NCBI GenBank assembly: GCA_040775095.1
Contig: JAXGTD010000002.1
Coordinates: 1 to 64,000 of the forward strand
From: JAXGTD01 sp040775095
GTDB taxonomy: Bacteria > Pseudomonadota > Gammaproteobacteria > Chromatiales > Chromatiaceae
Length of the DNA stretch: 64,000 nt
Reading direction: 5' to 3'
Shown: positions 26,028-34,852 of the stretch, piece after piece
Layout: each line of letters begins with the position of its first letter
How positions within the stretch are numbered: position 1 is the stretch's first letter
Notes under the pieces: generated by a model
What the model saw: only the letters and a program-made list of their open reading frames with translations
Database searches by the model: none
What the model was told of the DNA's origin: nothing
Made by a program: the position numbers and the translations under genes

Positions 26028-26216
26028 ATGAAGACCTTCACGACGGAATATGCCGCGGCGCATTTCGACGAGGTGCTGGCAGTGGTGCAACGGGGTGATT
26101 CTGTCCTGCTCGTCGCGGACGGTCAGCCGGTGGCGAGGGTCCTGCGTGCCGGGATCGACGATGACGAGGCGCATGTCCCCGATAATGAGGTCGAGGAGGC
26201 CTTTCACGGCGACTGA
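26028..26216 (+). CDS. Phd/YefM-family antitoxin, orphan
   Basis: A 62-aa protein beginning MKTFTTEYAAAHFDEVLAVV and continuing QRGDSVLLVADGQPVARVLR, the usual Phd fold with N-terminal DNA-binding half. It ends VEEAFHGD, an acidic tail of the kind that wraps a toxin. ATG 26028 fits the family N-terminus. No PIN-domain or Doc/RelE-type toxin can be read downstream or upstream: the following 650 bp has no intact frame. It is therefore either a solitary antitoxin or the survivor of a decayed pair. It lies between two copies of a short repeat. Confidence 0.7.
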   Translation: MKTFTTEYAAAHFDEVLAVVQRGDSVLLVADGQPVARVLRAGIDDDEAHVPDNEVEEAFHGD

Positions 26217-26868
26217 CGCGCGTGGCGCTCGTCGCGGCCCGATAGGCCTTGGCCATCGCTCGCGAGCCGAAAAACGGCCCTGGGTGTTGCTGCTGCCCCG
26301 CCTTGGTCGGGTCTTGGACGACCCACGGGATAAGGCAGTGGCGGCGGCGCGGCGGCGCGAGTCCTGAATACGGCGGGGTGCCGTGTCGGTGGGCTCAGAC
26401 GCCTTCGACCCGCGGCCACGCAAGGCGCTCGACGAGATGTCGCCGCGCGGGCGCGTGTTCTCGGGTGCGACCCGGGCCGGTGAACACTGATCCGAGACCT
26501 ACCCCGTGCGCCCAGATGCGACAGAGGTGGCCTTCGTCTTTGAGTCGGCCGTGGCCTGAACCGGTGGTTCTCCAATGCCCGGGTGGGCGATGGCCCCGTG
26601 GAAAACGAAAAGGCCGGCCTCAGTGGCCGGCCTCGAAACCAGTCGACAGCGGATTGTTCTGCTAAGGAGACGCCGACCTGCGGGAACGTGGGCCCGGAGT
26701 ATTTCCGGTTGGGGTCACGGAGAGCCCGGCATTGTCGAGCGCTGCAAGCGCTTGAAAACAGGTGCGGGCTGACTGAGCGCCCGGCAGGCATTTGGCCAGC
26801 GCATCCCGAAGACGTTTTCCGATCCGCGAGCCGACCCAGTGCCTTCCCGGCACTGGATCGGCATCACC
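26217..26868. other. 652-bp gene-free region with a dispersed repeat copy
   Basis: No frame yields a recognisable protein, and no toxin partner for the antitoxin is visible. The right part (about 26710-26830) is the more complete copy of the repeat also seen at 25780-25990: stem TCGAGCGCT / AGCGCTTGA with loop GCA at 26735-26755, then GGCATTTGGCCAGCGC and GACGTTTTCCGATC. Confidence 0.45.
26830..26862 (-). terminator. Stem-loop just after the surface-protein gene
   Basis: CCAGTGCC (26836-26843) pairs with GGCACTGG (26849-26856) around TTCCC, and GCCGA/TCGGC extend the stem with one mismatch. It lies 6 bp beyond the stop of the minus-strand gene. There is no T-run, so termination is uncertain. 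Confidence 0.4.
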
Positions 26869-28368
26869 TTAACGGCGGCGTCGCGCCCAGCCCGCGGCAA
26901 TCAACAGACCGAATGACAGCAGCGCGAGTCCGAACGGCTGCATCACGGGGATCGGTTGTGGTCCCGGCGGGGCCGGAGGGGCCGCGGCACCGTCAAGACA
27001 GGCCGGGACGGTATCGAGATTGCCGTCCCCATTGGAGTCCCAGGTAACGCACGCGGTGTTCTCCAGCGGATAGACCACTGGCGTCTGGTCAGGAACGTAC
27101 TGGAACGTGATCTTGACGGTATTCTGATAATCGGGGTTGGAGATACCCGGAATGACGCCTTCGAACAGGATCCCGTCGAGCCCCGCGTCATAGCCACAGG
27201 AACCGTTCTGCTGGGCCGATGAGCCGGGGATTCCGTAGCGGAGATTGGTGGGAATTGGCACCGCCGGCACGGTTGCCCCGCCGCTGGCGGTCAGTGTGCA
27301 GGTCACGCTGTTATTGACGTCGTAGTAGCTGCCGTCCGTGAGCCTGTCGAAGATCCTGACATAGCGGTCCTCCGAGGCGTCGTTCACCCAGCTTATGGTC
27401 CACTCGATGATCGGCTTTCCACCGTCTTCCCCAACGGTGACACCGACCTTCTGGCCATTCGGCGGATCGAACGGGGCGATGAGCTCGTAGATGCCCGTGT
27501 GTGAGCCCGGCGAGTTGAGCGCCGACTGACCGGAGACGACTGCCTCGAAGTTATAGAGGATGGTCGTGAGCCCGTCGGCCTCGAGCTTCACGAGCTCGCT
27601 GACCTGAACCGGCGGGCGATTCGGTATCGCACAGGCGCCCGCAGGGAAGCCTGGGATCAGGCTGGCGAGCGTGGGACAGAGGTCATAGGTCCCGGAAAGG
27701 CCGATGACCGGATCGGCCATTCCGTTATTGGGGATGGCGTCGTTCACGTAGGCGATGTTCGGGTCGCTGAAACGCTGAAGGTAGTCGTCGCAGACCAGGC
27801 TCGTAATGACTTGATCGCGCTGCGCCGGCGTCAGGTTCAGAGAATAGGCGGCCAACAGGTCGTCCACCCAGCGATCCAGCAGTCCACCCGGCAGGGCCGT
27901 CGCCGTTGGAATCGCGCAATTGTAGGATTCGACCTCCCAATCGTCCCAGACCAGACTGCTCAAGACCACGGCTACGCCATCGAGGGACCCACTTAGCGTG
28001 GTGACGCCGGTGTAGGCGGCGAATTGGTCGACGTTGAGGTTTTCACTGTTGGCAAAGAGCTCGACATTACCGCCCGCGCTTCCGGGGGGAGGTGGCAAGA
28101 CACCCGTGAGCAATTGCGAAAGCGACGCGACGGGTGGATAGACGCCATTGTTCAGAAACGTACAGAACGGCGTCGAAACCGTTTCGCAGGGCGCGACGGT
28201 GTTGGGCCGAGAGTTATATTCAAGATAATCGCCAACGCCGGCACCAGTACCGCCAAGCACTGGATTCGTGAGTGCCGATGCCGTCAACGGTGTTGCGAGA
28301 ATGCAACATAATGCGAGCCCTGCCGACCAGCGGACGGCCAGAGCGAATGGTTTTCGTGTTTCGCGCAT
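26869..28368 (-). CDS. Exported protein with IPTL-CTERM-like sorting signal
   Basis: A 499-aa secreted protein. N-terminal signal peptide MRETRKPFALAVRWSAGLAL...TASA. The body (from LTNPVLGGTGAGVGDYLEYN) is rich in Gly, Asn, Pro and Thr, with paired Cys, and has beta-sandwich-like tracts; no enzyme motif is seen. The C-terminus is a Pro-rich spacer (APPAPPGPQ), then IPVMQPFGLALLSFGLLIAA and WARRRR, matching the tripartite IPTL-CTERM pattern (motif, TM, Arg cluster) normally processed by an exosortase-type enzyme. No such enzyme is in the window. Codon use is less GC-biased than in flanking genes. I infer a surface or matrix protein of unknown role. Confidence 0.68.
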   Translation of the reverse strand: MRETRKPFALAVRWSAGLALCCILATPLTASALTNPVLGGTGAGVGDYLEYNSRPNTVAPCETVSTPFCTFLNNGVYPPVASLSQLLTGVLPPPPGSAGGNVELFANSENLNVDQFAAYTGVTTLSGSLDGVAVVLSSLVWDDWEVESYNCAIPTATALPGGLLDRWVDDLLAAYSLNLTPAQRDQVITSLVCDDYLQRFSDPNIAYVNDAIPNNGMADPVIGLSGTYDLCPTLASLIPGFPAGACAIPNRPPVQVSELVKLEADGLTTILYNFEAVVSGQSALNSPGSHTGIYELIAPFDPPNGQKVGVTVGEDGGKPIIEWTISWVNDASEDRYVRIFDRLTDGSYYDVNNSVTCTLTASGGATVPAVPIPTNLRYGIPGSSAQQNGSCGYDAGLDGILFEGVIPGISNPDYQNTVKITFQYVPDQTPVVYPLENTACVTWDSNGDGNLDTVPACLDGAAAPPAPPGPQPIPVMQPFGLALLSFGLLIAAGWARRRR

Positions 28369-28507
28369 GGGTGTGTTGCCTCATTAGTCCTGTCGTGAGC
28401 CTGAGATCACTCCGCGAGCCCTTTCCACCGCGTGAGCGGTCGGGGCACTCCTGTGGCGGTTGCCACGCTGGTGGCGTTCGTGCAACGCCGTTCCTCCCAA
28501 TCGCTGG

Positions 28508-28585
28508 TCACTATACCACTTTTTGTGGAAAGTGAGAGTGAGTAGGGTCGCGGATGCGCGCGGCTGATCAATCGATGTGGTATAG
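28508..28585. promoter_or_regulatory. Inverted-repeat control region between divergent genes
   Basis: CTATACCAC (28511-28519) and GTGGTATAG (28577-28585) are perfect inverted repeats 57 bp apart. Each arm contains an outward-facing TGGTATAG, close to an extended -10 element: the left one points to the surface-protein gene (140 bp away), the right one to the DUF4407-like gene. Near the left arm CCAC-TTTTT-GTGG forms a small palindrome (28516-28528). An operator for one regulator or twin promoters are both possible. Confidence 0.4.
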
Positions 28586-28597
28586 AGGTGACTGGAA

Positions 28598-30877
28598 ATG
28601 GAGAGAATGGAACGATCGGATTCCGCCCCCAGACTCGGGCCCTGGGCCTATCTCGGGCTGCGGCCGTACGGGGATCGTCTGTCGACCCCGGCGGTCGACG
28701 TCTGGCTTGGGTTCGCCCGGATACTGATCCTGCTGATGGCGGGTCTCGAGGGTCTCGTCTGGGGCATCGTTGGGGCCTCTCTCGTGCCCGAGGCTTCGCC
28801 GATGTTGGCCCCGATCGCCGCGGCAACCCTCTTTACGCTGATTTTTGCGGTCGTCTGGATCGTGGACGCGTCGCTGATCATGTCGGAAAGGCCTACGCTG
28901 AGCGAACGCGGGCCGGGGCTTTCCAGTCATCAGGGCCTGGGCTCCTCGATCCGCTGGCTGTTGGGCTTGGCCGCGCGGGTCGGTATCGTCGCCGTGTCGC
29001 TGTATGTGACCGCGCCGTTCCTGACCAAGATCATTCGGGCGGACGACATCGAGCGTTGGCATGACGCCAAGGTCGAGCAGTATTACCAGCGGCGCGAGCA
29101 GACCCTGCAGGAGCAGATTGGCGCACGGGCCGCCCAGGTCCAGGCGCAGTCGGCCGCGCACATCCAGGACGTTGAGGCGCAGATTGCGCGGCTCACGAGC
29201 TCACTCGATGCCGAGCAGCGCAGACGCGCCACGATCGAGGCGCAGTACGCACCGGAGGTTGAAACGCTGCGTGCCAGCCTGACCGAGGCCAGAACACGTT
29301 TCGGTGATGAGCTCGTCGGTCGCAATGACCGCCCTGAAGGTTATGGACCCGAGGCGCGGAAATGGGAGGCGAGGGCGGCGGAGCTCGAGCGGATCCTCGC
29401 GGAAAAACAAAGCGAGATCGCCGGGCGAATCGGCGACACGGCCCAACGGATTAATGATCAGCAGCAGCGACTTGGCGAGCTGACCCGGCAACTCGACCAG
29501 CTACGTGCCCAACAGCAGCAGCGCATGGAACAGGCGGCCGCGGATCTGGCCGCGAAGCAGCCGGAACAGTCGCCACCGCGGCTGACCTTTGCCGCGAGAT
29601 CCAAGGCACTGGCGGCGCTGCGCGAGGGCCCGGATGAGGCCGGTGTGCCGCACTTTGAAACGGTGGATGGCTTTGCCCAGGCCGCGCTGGCCATCCTGTT
29701 CTTTTCTCTGATCGCGCTCAAGCTCTTCGAGCCGGCCGCCGTGCGCGCCTATTTCAACGAGGTCCTGCAATACCAGTATTGGAAGTATCGCGACGGTGGC
29801 CTGGCCGACACGCCGGGTTTCGATGGGTTTGACGACCCGAAGAGGCGCCTGAACCCAATCGAGTTCGTCCGCGCATGGCACCGCTTCCAGGCCGATCCGG
29901 CCGGTTTCTTGCGCGGGCTGCAGGCAGGCACCGCGGTGGTGGGGCGCATGCGCCTGGAGCAGGCCGAGGAACGCCTGGAGCTGGATCTGCTGGAACGGCG
30001 TCGGGCCCGGGTCGATCAGAGGCTCGCCTACGAGCGCGAGCGCAACGCGCACTCGTTGGCGGCGTTCGATCGCGAGCTGGCGCAGCGCCACGAGCAGCTC
30101 GCCCGGGATCTTGCCGAGGAATCGGCCTCCCGACAGGAGCGCGAGCTCCGGCAGCAGGAGCAGGCACGAGAAGAACGGCGCCTGCGTGAAAAGGAGCTCG
30201 ATCAGGCGTTGGCGCTGCGAGAGGAGGAATTGCGTCAGGCACAGACCGAGAATCAGAGACAGCATGAGGAGCGTAGCACCCGGCTGCAAGCGCAACGCCG
30301 GCGCGAGGAGCGGCGCGAGCGCGTGGGGAGTCTGCGTGATGCGCTCGCGGCCATGCGCACGCAGATCTCCGGACGGCAGGCGGAGCAGCGACAGGGGCTC
30401 GAGGCCTTGCGCGGGGTACGTGAGGAAATTGGCGACACCGACGCGGAGATCGCGCGAATCGACGCGGCCGTGTGCGCACGGCGCGCGCGTGCCGAGGCCC
30501 TGGAGGCCCAGCTGGCGTCGCGGGCTGTTGCGCTCCAGAACCAGGCCGATGCACCAAAAACCAAGCGCTGGCCGTTTACCCGACGCGATCCGCGAGAACG
30601 CCAGCTCGATGCGTTGCGTCATGACCTCGAGCGACTGAAGGCCCAAATCGGTGTGGAAGAGGCGCGTTTGGTGACCCTGCGCGGCTCGGTGCGCACATTG
30701 CGTGCGCAAGAACAGGGATTGCCGGCCCGGATCGATGCACTGAATCAGGCCATCGAGCTCGACCGGGAACGGGTCGAGGAATACGAGCGGGCGATCGACA
30801 CCCTGTTGTTGGGCGCCGTCGCACCAGACGACAGTGCCGATGCTCCAGCGGGTGACCTCATGCCGAGCGTGGGATGA
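28598..30877 (+). CDS. Large coiled-coil membrane protein (DUF4407-like)
   Basis: A 759-aa protein. Hydrophobic helices about residues 30-55, 65-90 and 125-145 precede a long coiled coil (about 155-320), a further TM helix (AQAALAILFFSLIALKLFEP, about 365-385) and a second, very long Arg/Glu/Gln-rich coiled coil (about 445-745). This matches my recollection of DUF4407 membrane proteins, whose function is unknown. SD GAGGTGA lies 7 bp before the ATG. The DUF2076 gene follows on the same strand after 138 bp. The region encoding the coiled coil is strongly biased to GAG/CGC/CAG codons. A structural or membrane-organising role is likely but unproven. Confidence 0.65.
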   Translation: MERMERSDSAPRLGPWAYLGLRPYGDRLSTPAVDVWLGFARILILLMAGLEGLVWGIVGASLVPEASPMLAPIAAATLFTLIFAVVWIVDASLIMSERPTLSERGPGLSSHQGLGSSIRWLLGLAARVGIVAVSLYVTAPFLTKIIRADDIERWHDAKVEQYYQRREQTLQEQIGARAAQVQAQSAAHIQDVEAQIARLTSSLDAEQRRRATIEAQYAPEVETLRASLTEARTRFGDELVGRNDRPEGYGPEARKWEARAAELERILAEKQSEIAGRIGDTAQRINDQQQRLGELTRQLDQLRAQQQQRMEQAAADLAAKQPEQSPPRLTFAARSKALAALREGPDEAGVPHFETVDGFAQAALAILFFSLIALKLFEPAAVRAYFNEVLQYQYWKYRDGGLADTPGFDGFDDPKRRLNPIEFVRAWHRFQADPAGFLRGLQAGTAVVGRMRLEQAEERLELDLLERRRARVDQRLAYERERNAHSLAAFDRELAQRHEQLARDLAEESASRQERELRQQEQAREERRLREKELDQALALREEELRQAQTENQRQHEERSTRLQAQRRREERRERVGSLRDALAAMRTQISGRQAEQRQGLEALRGVREEIGDTDAEIARIDAAVCARRARAEALEAQLASRAVALQNQADAPKTKRWPFTRRDPRERQLDALRHDLERLKAQIGVEEARLVTLRGSVRTLRAQEQGLPARIDALNQAIELDRERVEEYERAIDTLLLGAVAPDDSADAPAGDLMPSVG

Positions 30878-31015
30878 GCCCGCGGGCCCTGCCTGCCACC
30901 GCGATCGCCAACGGATCCGGGCCTGGAAAGCGGGGATGCCGGCACGATCTCGCTGGGCCGCGGCGGGGCGGTTTCTCGCCTCGACCAACCTGGATCACCC
31001 TTGAGGAGAGGCGCG

Positions 31016-31618
31016 ATGAATACACAGGATCAGGTCGCGATCGAAGAGCTCTTCCAGCGCCTGCAGCAGGCGGAGGCCCAGGGCGGGCCGCGCGACGCGG
31101 ACGCGCAAAGGCTGATCACCGATCTGCTTGCACGTCAGCCGGCCGCCCCCTACCTGATGGCGCAGGCGGTGCTCGTGCAGGAGCAGGCGCTGCGCAATCT
31201 GCAGGGTCGGGTCGAGGGACTCGAGAAGGAGCTGGCCTCGCGTCCGCAGGGCGGTGGCGGCTTCCTCGGCGGCCTGTTCGGCGCCAGCGCGGCGCAGCCA
31301 GGCCCGGCGGCGCAACCGGCGCAACCGGCGCAACCTGTCGCCCGTTCGGGTGGCTGGGGCTCGGGCCGTCCCGCGCCGCCGGGGGGCTCCTTCCAGCCCG
31401 GGCAGGGTGGTGCCGGACGTTTTCTCGGCGGGGCGATGCAGACCGCCATGGGGGTGGCCGGTGGCGTGTTGCTCGGCAATGCCATCGCTGGCCTGTTTTC
31501 AGGCCCGGCCGAGGCGGCGCCGGCCGCGGCTGAACCGGCGCCACACGACGACATCGAGGCCGCGCCCGAGGACGAGGATGGTGGCTTTTTTGACGATTTC
31601 GGTAGTGACGAATTCTGA
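31016..31618 (+). CDS. DUF2076-family protein
   Basis: A 200-aa protein. An N-terminal helical segment (MNTQDQVAIEELFQRLQQAE to about residue 75, with APYLMAQAVLVQEQAL), a low-complexity Gly/Pro/Ala/Gln linker, a glycine-rich hydrophobic segment (GGAMQTAMGVAGGVLLGNAI) and an acidic C-terminus ending DGGFFDDFGSDEF: the layout typical of DUF2076. The function is not known. ATG 31016 is preceded by TTGAGGAGAGG, a strong SD. It converges with the hydrogenase operon. Confidence 0.85.
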   Translation: MNTQDQVAIEELFQRLQQAEAQGGPRDADAQRLITDLLARQPAAPYLMAQAVLVQEQALRNLQGRVEGLEKELASRPQGGGGFLGGLFGASAAQPGPAAQPAQPAQPVARSGGWGSGRPAPPGGSFQPGQGGAGRFLGGAMQTAMGVAGGVLLGNAIAGLFSGPAEAAPAAAEPAPHDDIEAAPEDEDGGFFDDFGSDEF

Positions 31619-31780
31619 GGTCGCGGCAGCCCCTGCGACCACGATCGGTGTTTGCAGGCAAACCGCCTCGGCCGCGCTGGCGCGAGCATCCAGGTGCCTT
31701 GGCCCGGGCCCGCCGCTCGGGCCGCCAGTGCTCTTCGGCACGAGTCTGGCCCGCCGGCGGACCGATTGCGTCGCGCCCCG

Positions 31781-33523
31781 TCAGCAGATCCTGATCTCGA
31801 TATCCTCCCCGGTGTCTGGGTCGCTCAGGTGCACGGCGCAGGCGATACAGGGGTCGAAGGAGTGGATGGTGCGCAGGATCTCGATCGGCTGCTTTGGATC
31901 ATGCAGCTGTGTATTGTCGGCCAGGGCGGCCTCGTAGGCACCCGGGACGCCTTGCGGGTCGCGCGGGCCGGCATTCCAGGTGGAGGGCACCACGGCTTGA
32001 TAGTTGGTGATTTTGCCGTCGTCGATCACGATCCAGTGACCGAGCGCGCCGCGTGGGGCCTCCATGAAACCGGCGCCCTGGGCGTGCTTGGGCCAGGTTG
32101 ATGGATCCCATAGGGCGTCGTTGAAGGTGCGGGTGTCGCCGGCCTTGATATTGGCAATGAGCTGATCGTACCAGCGCTGCATCGCGTCGACGACGATCTT
32201 GGTCTCTAACGTACGCGCGGCGGTGCGTCCGAGGGTCGAGAAGAGCGCCGAGACCGGCAGATTCAGCGCGGACAGCGTGGAGTCGACCAGCTCTTTGGCT
32301 TGGTCGTGGGCCGAGGCATTGGTATCGGCATACAGCAGCAGCATCCGCGCCAGGGGGCCAACCTCGACCGACTGGTTGTTCCATCGCGGTGACTTGAGCC
32401 AGGAATAGCCGTCGTCGACGTCGAGTTGCGTATAAGGTGGCTTGACGCCGCCGCGGCCATCGTAGTCGAGCTTGGTCTCGCCCTTATACGGGTGCAGCCC
32501 GGCCTGTTTTCCTCCCTGGTAGTCGTACCACGAGTGGGCAACGAATTCCTGGATCTGCCCGTCTTCGTGCAGGTCTACCTCGTGGATCGTCGTCAAGTCC
32601 CGGTTCAGGATCGCGCCGCGCGGGAACAGGAGGCTCCCATGGTCGTCCAGGCCGGTCTCCGACAGATCGCCGTAGCAGAGGAAGTTGCCGAGCCCCTCGC
32701 CGCGCTCGGCCCAGTCGGGGTAGAACCCGGCGATTGCGATCGTGTCTGGCACGTAGACCTGATCGACAAACTGCTGCATCAGCTTGATCAGGTCCTGCAC
32801 CTGCGAGAGCTTCTTCGAGTTGATGGCAGAATCCGAGTTCAGGTCGATCGGCGAGGCGACACCACCGACAACGAAGTTCGGGTGCGGGTTCTTGCCGCCG
32901 AAAATCGCGTGCAGCCTGGCAGCCTCGCGCTGCCAGGCGAGCCCTTCCAGATAATGGGCCACGGCCATCAGGTTGGCCTCCGGCGGGAGCTTGTAGGCCG
33001 GGTGGCCCCAGTAGCCATTCGCAAAGATGCCGAGTTGGCCCGATTCCACGAACGTCTTGATGCGCTTCTGCACGTCACTGAAGTAGCCCGGCGAGGACTT
33101 CGGCCAGCCGCTGATACTCTGTGCCAATTGTGAGGTCGCGGCGGGGTCGGCGCCGAGGGCCGAGACCACGTCCACCCAGTCGAGCGCGTGCAGGTGATAG
33201 AAATGCATCACGTGGTCATGCACGCATTGCGCGCCGATCATGAGGTTGCGGATCAACTGGGCATTGGGCGGGATGGGATAGTCCAGCGCGTCCTCGACGG
33301 CGCGTACCGCGGCGATGCCGTGCACCAGGGTGCACACCCCGCAGATGCGTTGGGCATAGGCCCATGCGTCGCGCGGGTCGCGGCCACGTAAGATGAGCTC
33401 GATCCCGCGCACCATGGTGCCGGACGAATAGGCCTTGGCGATGTTCTGCCCATCCATCTCGGCCTCGATCCGCAGATGGCCTTCGATGCGGGTGATAGGG
33501 TCGACGACGACGCGTTCGCTCAT
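31781..33523 (-). CDS. hynL: [NiFe] hydrogenase large subunit HynL
   Basis: A 580-aa catalytic subunit. The two Cys pairs that hold the Ni-Fe site are in RICGVCT (near residue 61) and DPCIACAVH close to the C-terminus. After that His a 15-residue tail (LSDPDTGEDIEIRIC) is expected to be cut by the maturation protease once the metal is loaded; hynD upstream encodes the likely protease. The protein pairs with HynS in the periplasm. It is the last gene of the hynS-isp1-isp2-hynL operon, 54 bp after isp2; the two subunit genes are separated by the electron-transfer genes, the hallmark of Isp-type hydrogenases. Confidence 0.96.
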   Translation of the reverse strand: MSERVVVDPITRIEGHLRIEAEMDGQNIAKAYSSGTMVRGIELILRGRDPRDAWAYAQRICGVCTLVHGIAAVRAVEDALDYPIPPNAQLIRNLMIGAQCVHDHVMHFYHLHALDWVDVVSALGADPAATSQLAQSISGWPKSSPGYFSDVQKRIKTFVESGQLGIFANGYWGHPAYKLPPEANLMAVAHYLEGLAWQREAARLHAIFGGKNPHPNFVVGGVASPIDLNSDSAINSKKLSQVQDLIKLMQQFVDQVYVPDTIAIAGFYPDWAERGEGLGNFLCYGDLSETGLDDHGSLLFPRGAILNRDLTTIHEVDLHEDGQIQEFVAHSWYDYQGGKQAGLHPYKGETKLDYDGRGGVKPPYTQLDVDDGYSWLKSPRWNNQSVEVGPLARMLLLYADTNASAHDQAKELVDSTLSALNLPVSALFSTLGRTAARTLETKIVVDAMQRWYDQLIANIKAGDTRTFNDALWDPSTWPKHAQGAGFMEAPRGALGHWIVIDDGKITNYQAVVPSTWNAGPRDPQGVPGAYEAALADNTQLHDPKQPIEILRTIHSFDPCIACAVHLSDPDTGEDIEIRIC

Positions 33524-33577
33524 GGTTGCTTACTCTATGCTGGTTCGGGGCACTCGCCACTTGCGAGTCGCGACTCG

Positions 33578-34852
33578 CTACCTGGCGTCTGTTTTTGGCA
33601 CCAGGTGATCGGCGATCATCTCGGTAAGGCCAACGACCGGGATGTCCATGTTGAACTCCTCCAGGCCCTCTTCGAGCTGCGTGCGACAGGTGGCGCACAT
33701 GGTGACCATGCGTTCTGGCTCCACCTCCTCGATCTGGGCCTTCTTGCGTTTGAACGCGGCCATTTTCAGCTCCTCGGCGCGCTCGTTGGAGCTGACTCCC
33801 CCGCCGGCACCGCAGCACCACTGGAACTTGCCGTGCTCCTTCAGGTCGACGAAGTTGCCGGCGACCAGATCCATCAGACGGCGCTGCTCGTCGATCACGC
33901 CGCTCTTGCGCGCCAGATTGCAGGGATCGTGCATCGACAGACGGTCCATCTCCTTGCCCCCCGTCTTCAGCCGCCCTTCGGCGCGTAGCTGGTCCAACAC
34001 CTCGATGATGTGGAAGACCTTGAACGGGTAGCTACGCTGAATGGCGTTCGGGCCCTCCCAGCGGATTGCGGTATAGGCGTGGCCGCACTCGGGGCTGATC
34101 ACGTTCTTGACGCCGAGCTTCACCGCGGCGTCGACGACGCGCTGCACCAGTGTCGCGGCGACATCCTTCGAACCGATCTGGACACCCGCGTTGGTAGCCT
34201 CGAAGCAGTCCTGGCTCAGCGTCCAGCTTACCCCGGCATGGTCGAAGATCTTGGTGATGGCCTCCAGGTATTCCGGGAAGTTGATGATCTCCATCGAGGA
34301 GAGCAGCACCAGGTAGTCGGCACCGGACTGGTCCAGCGGGACCTTGAGCCCGGTGGCGGTCTCGACGTGCCGGATCTGCACCTCCAGGGTCTTCCACTGC
34401 AGCCCCATCGGGCTGCCGGTGTTGATCGCGCGCACCGAGGCGGCGATCAGTCCCTCCGGTGAATGCCCGGAGGCGACCATGCCCTCGCGCGTCTTGCGGA
34501 TCATGTATTGGATATCGTTGCCGACCGGGCAGACCAGGGAGCAGCGTCCACACATGCTGCAGGAGTCGTAGAGCAGCGGCTCCCATTGCTCGAGCATCGC
34601 GTCGGTGACCCGCTCGCCGAGCCCGATCAGACCCTTGATGCGCCCAAACAGGGTATATTCGTTTTCCCACAGGATGCGCAGGGGCTCGAGCTTGTGGATT
34701 GGCGTGTACTTCGGGTCGCCAGTCTCGACGAAGAACGGGCAGGCCTGGGCGCAGAGTCCACAGTGCACACAGCTGGAGAAGAAGGCGGCGACCGGCGCGT
34801 CCATCTCCTCGCGCAGGGCCTGCAGGCCGCGTTCAAGCGTGAATTCACTCAT
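33578..34852 (-). CDS. isp2: Isp2, HdrD/DsrK-like iron-sulfur protein of the hydrogenase
   Basis: A 424-aa cytoplasmic iron-sulfur protein. Two ferredoxin-type [4Fe-4S] motifs are present (CVHCGLCAQACP and CSMCGRCSLVCP), followed by the C-terminal domain of heterodisulfide-reductase subunit D type with conserved Cys (CFEATNAG, SPECGHAY, DPCNLARKSG, WCCGAGGG, MCATCRTQLEE). It takes electrons from the Isp1 cytochrome and, by analogy with HdrD and DsrK, could pass them to a disulfide or thiol acceptor in sulfur metabolism; the true acceptor is unknown. Its start overlaps the isp1 stop by 4 bp. Confidence 0.93.
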   Translation of the reverse strand: MSEFTLERGLQALREEMDAPVAAFFSSCVHCGLCAQACPFFVETGDPKYTPIHKLEPLRILWENEYTLFGRIKGLIGLGERVTDAMLEQWEPLLYDSCSMCGRCSLVCPVGNDIQYMIRKTREGMVASGHSPEGLIAASVRAINTGSPMGLQWKTLEVQIRHVETATGLKVPLDQSGADYLVLLSSMEIINFPEYLEAITKIFDHAGVSWTLSQDCFEATNAGVQIGSKDVAATLVQRVVDAAVKLGVKNVISPECGHAYTAIRWEGPNAIQRSYPFKVFHIIEVLDQLRAEGRLKTGGKEMDRLSMHDPCNLARKSGVIDEQRRLMDLVAGNFVDLKEHGKFQWCCGAGGGVSSNERAEELKMAAFKRKKAQIEEVEPERMVTMCATCRTQLEEGLEEFNMDIPVVGLTEMIADHLVPKTDAR

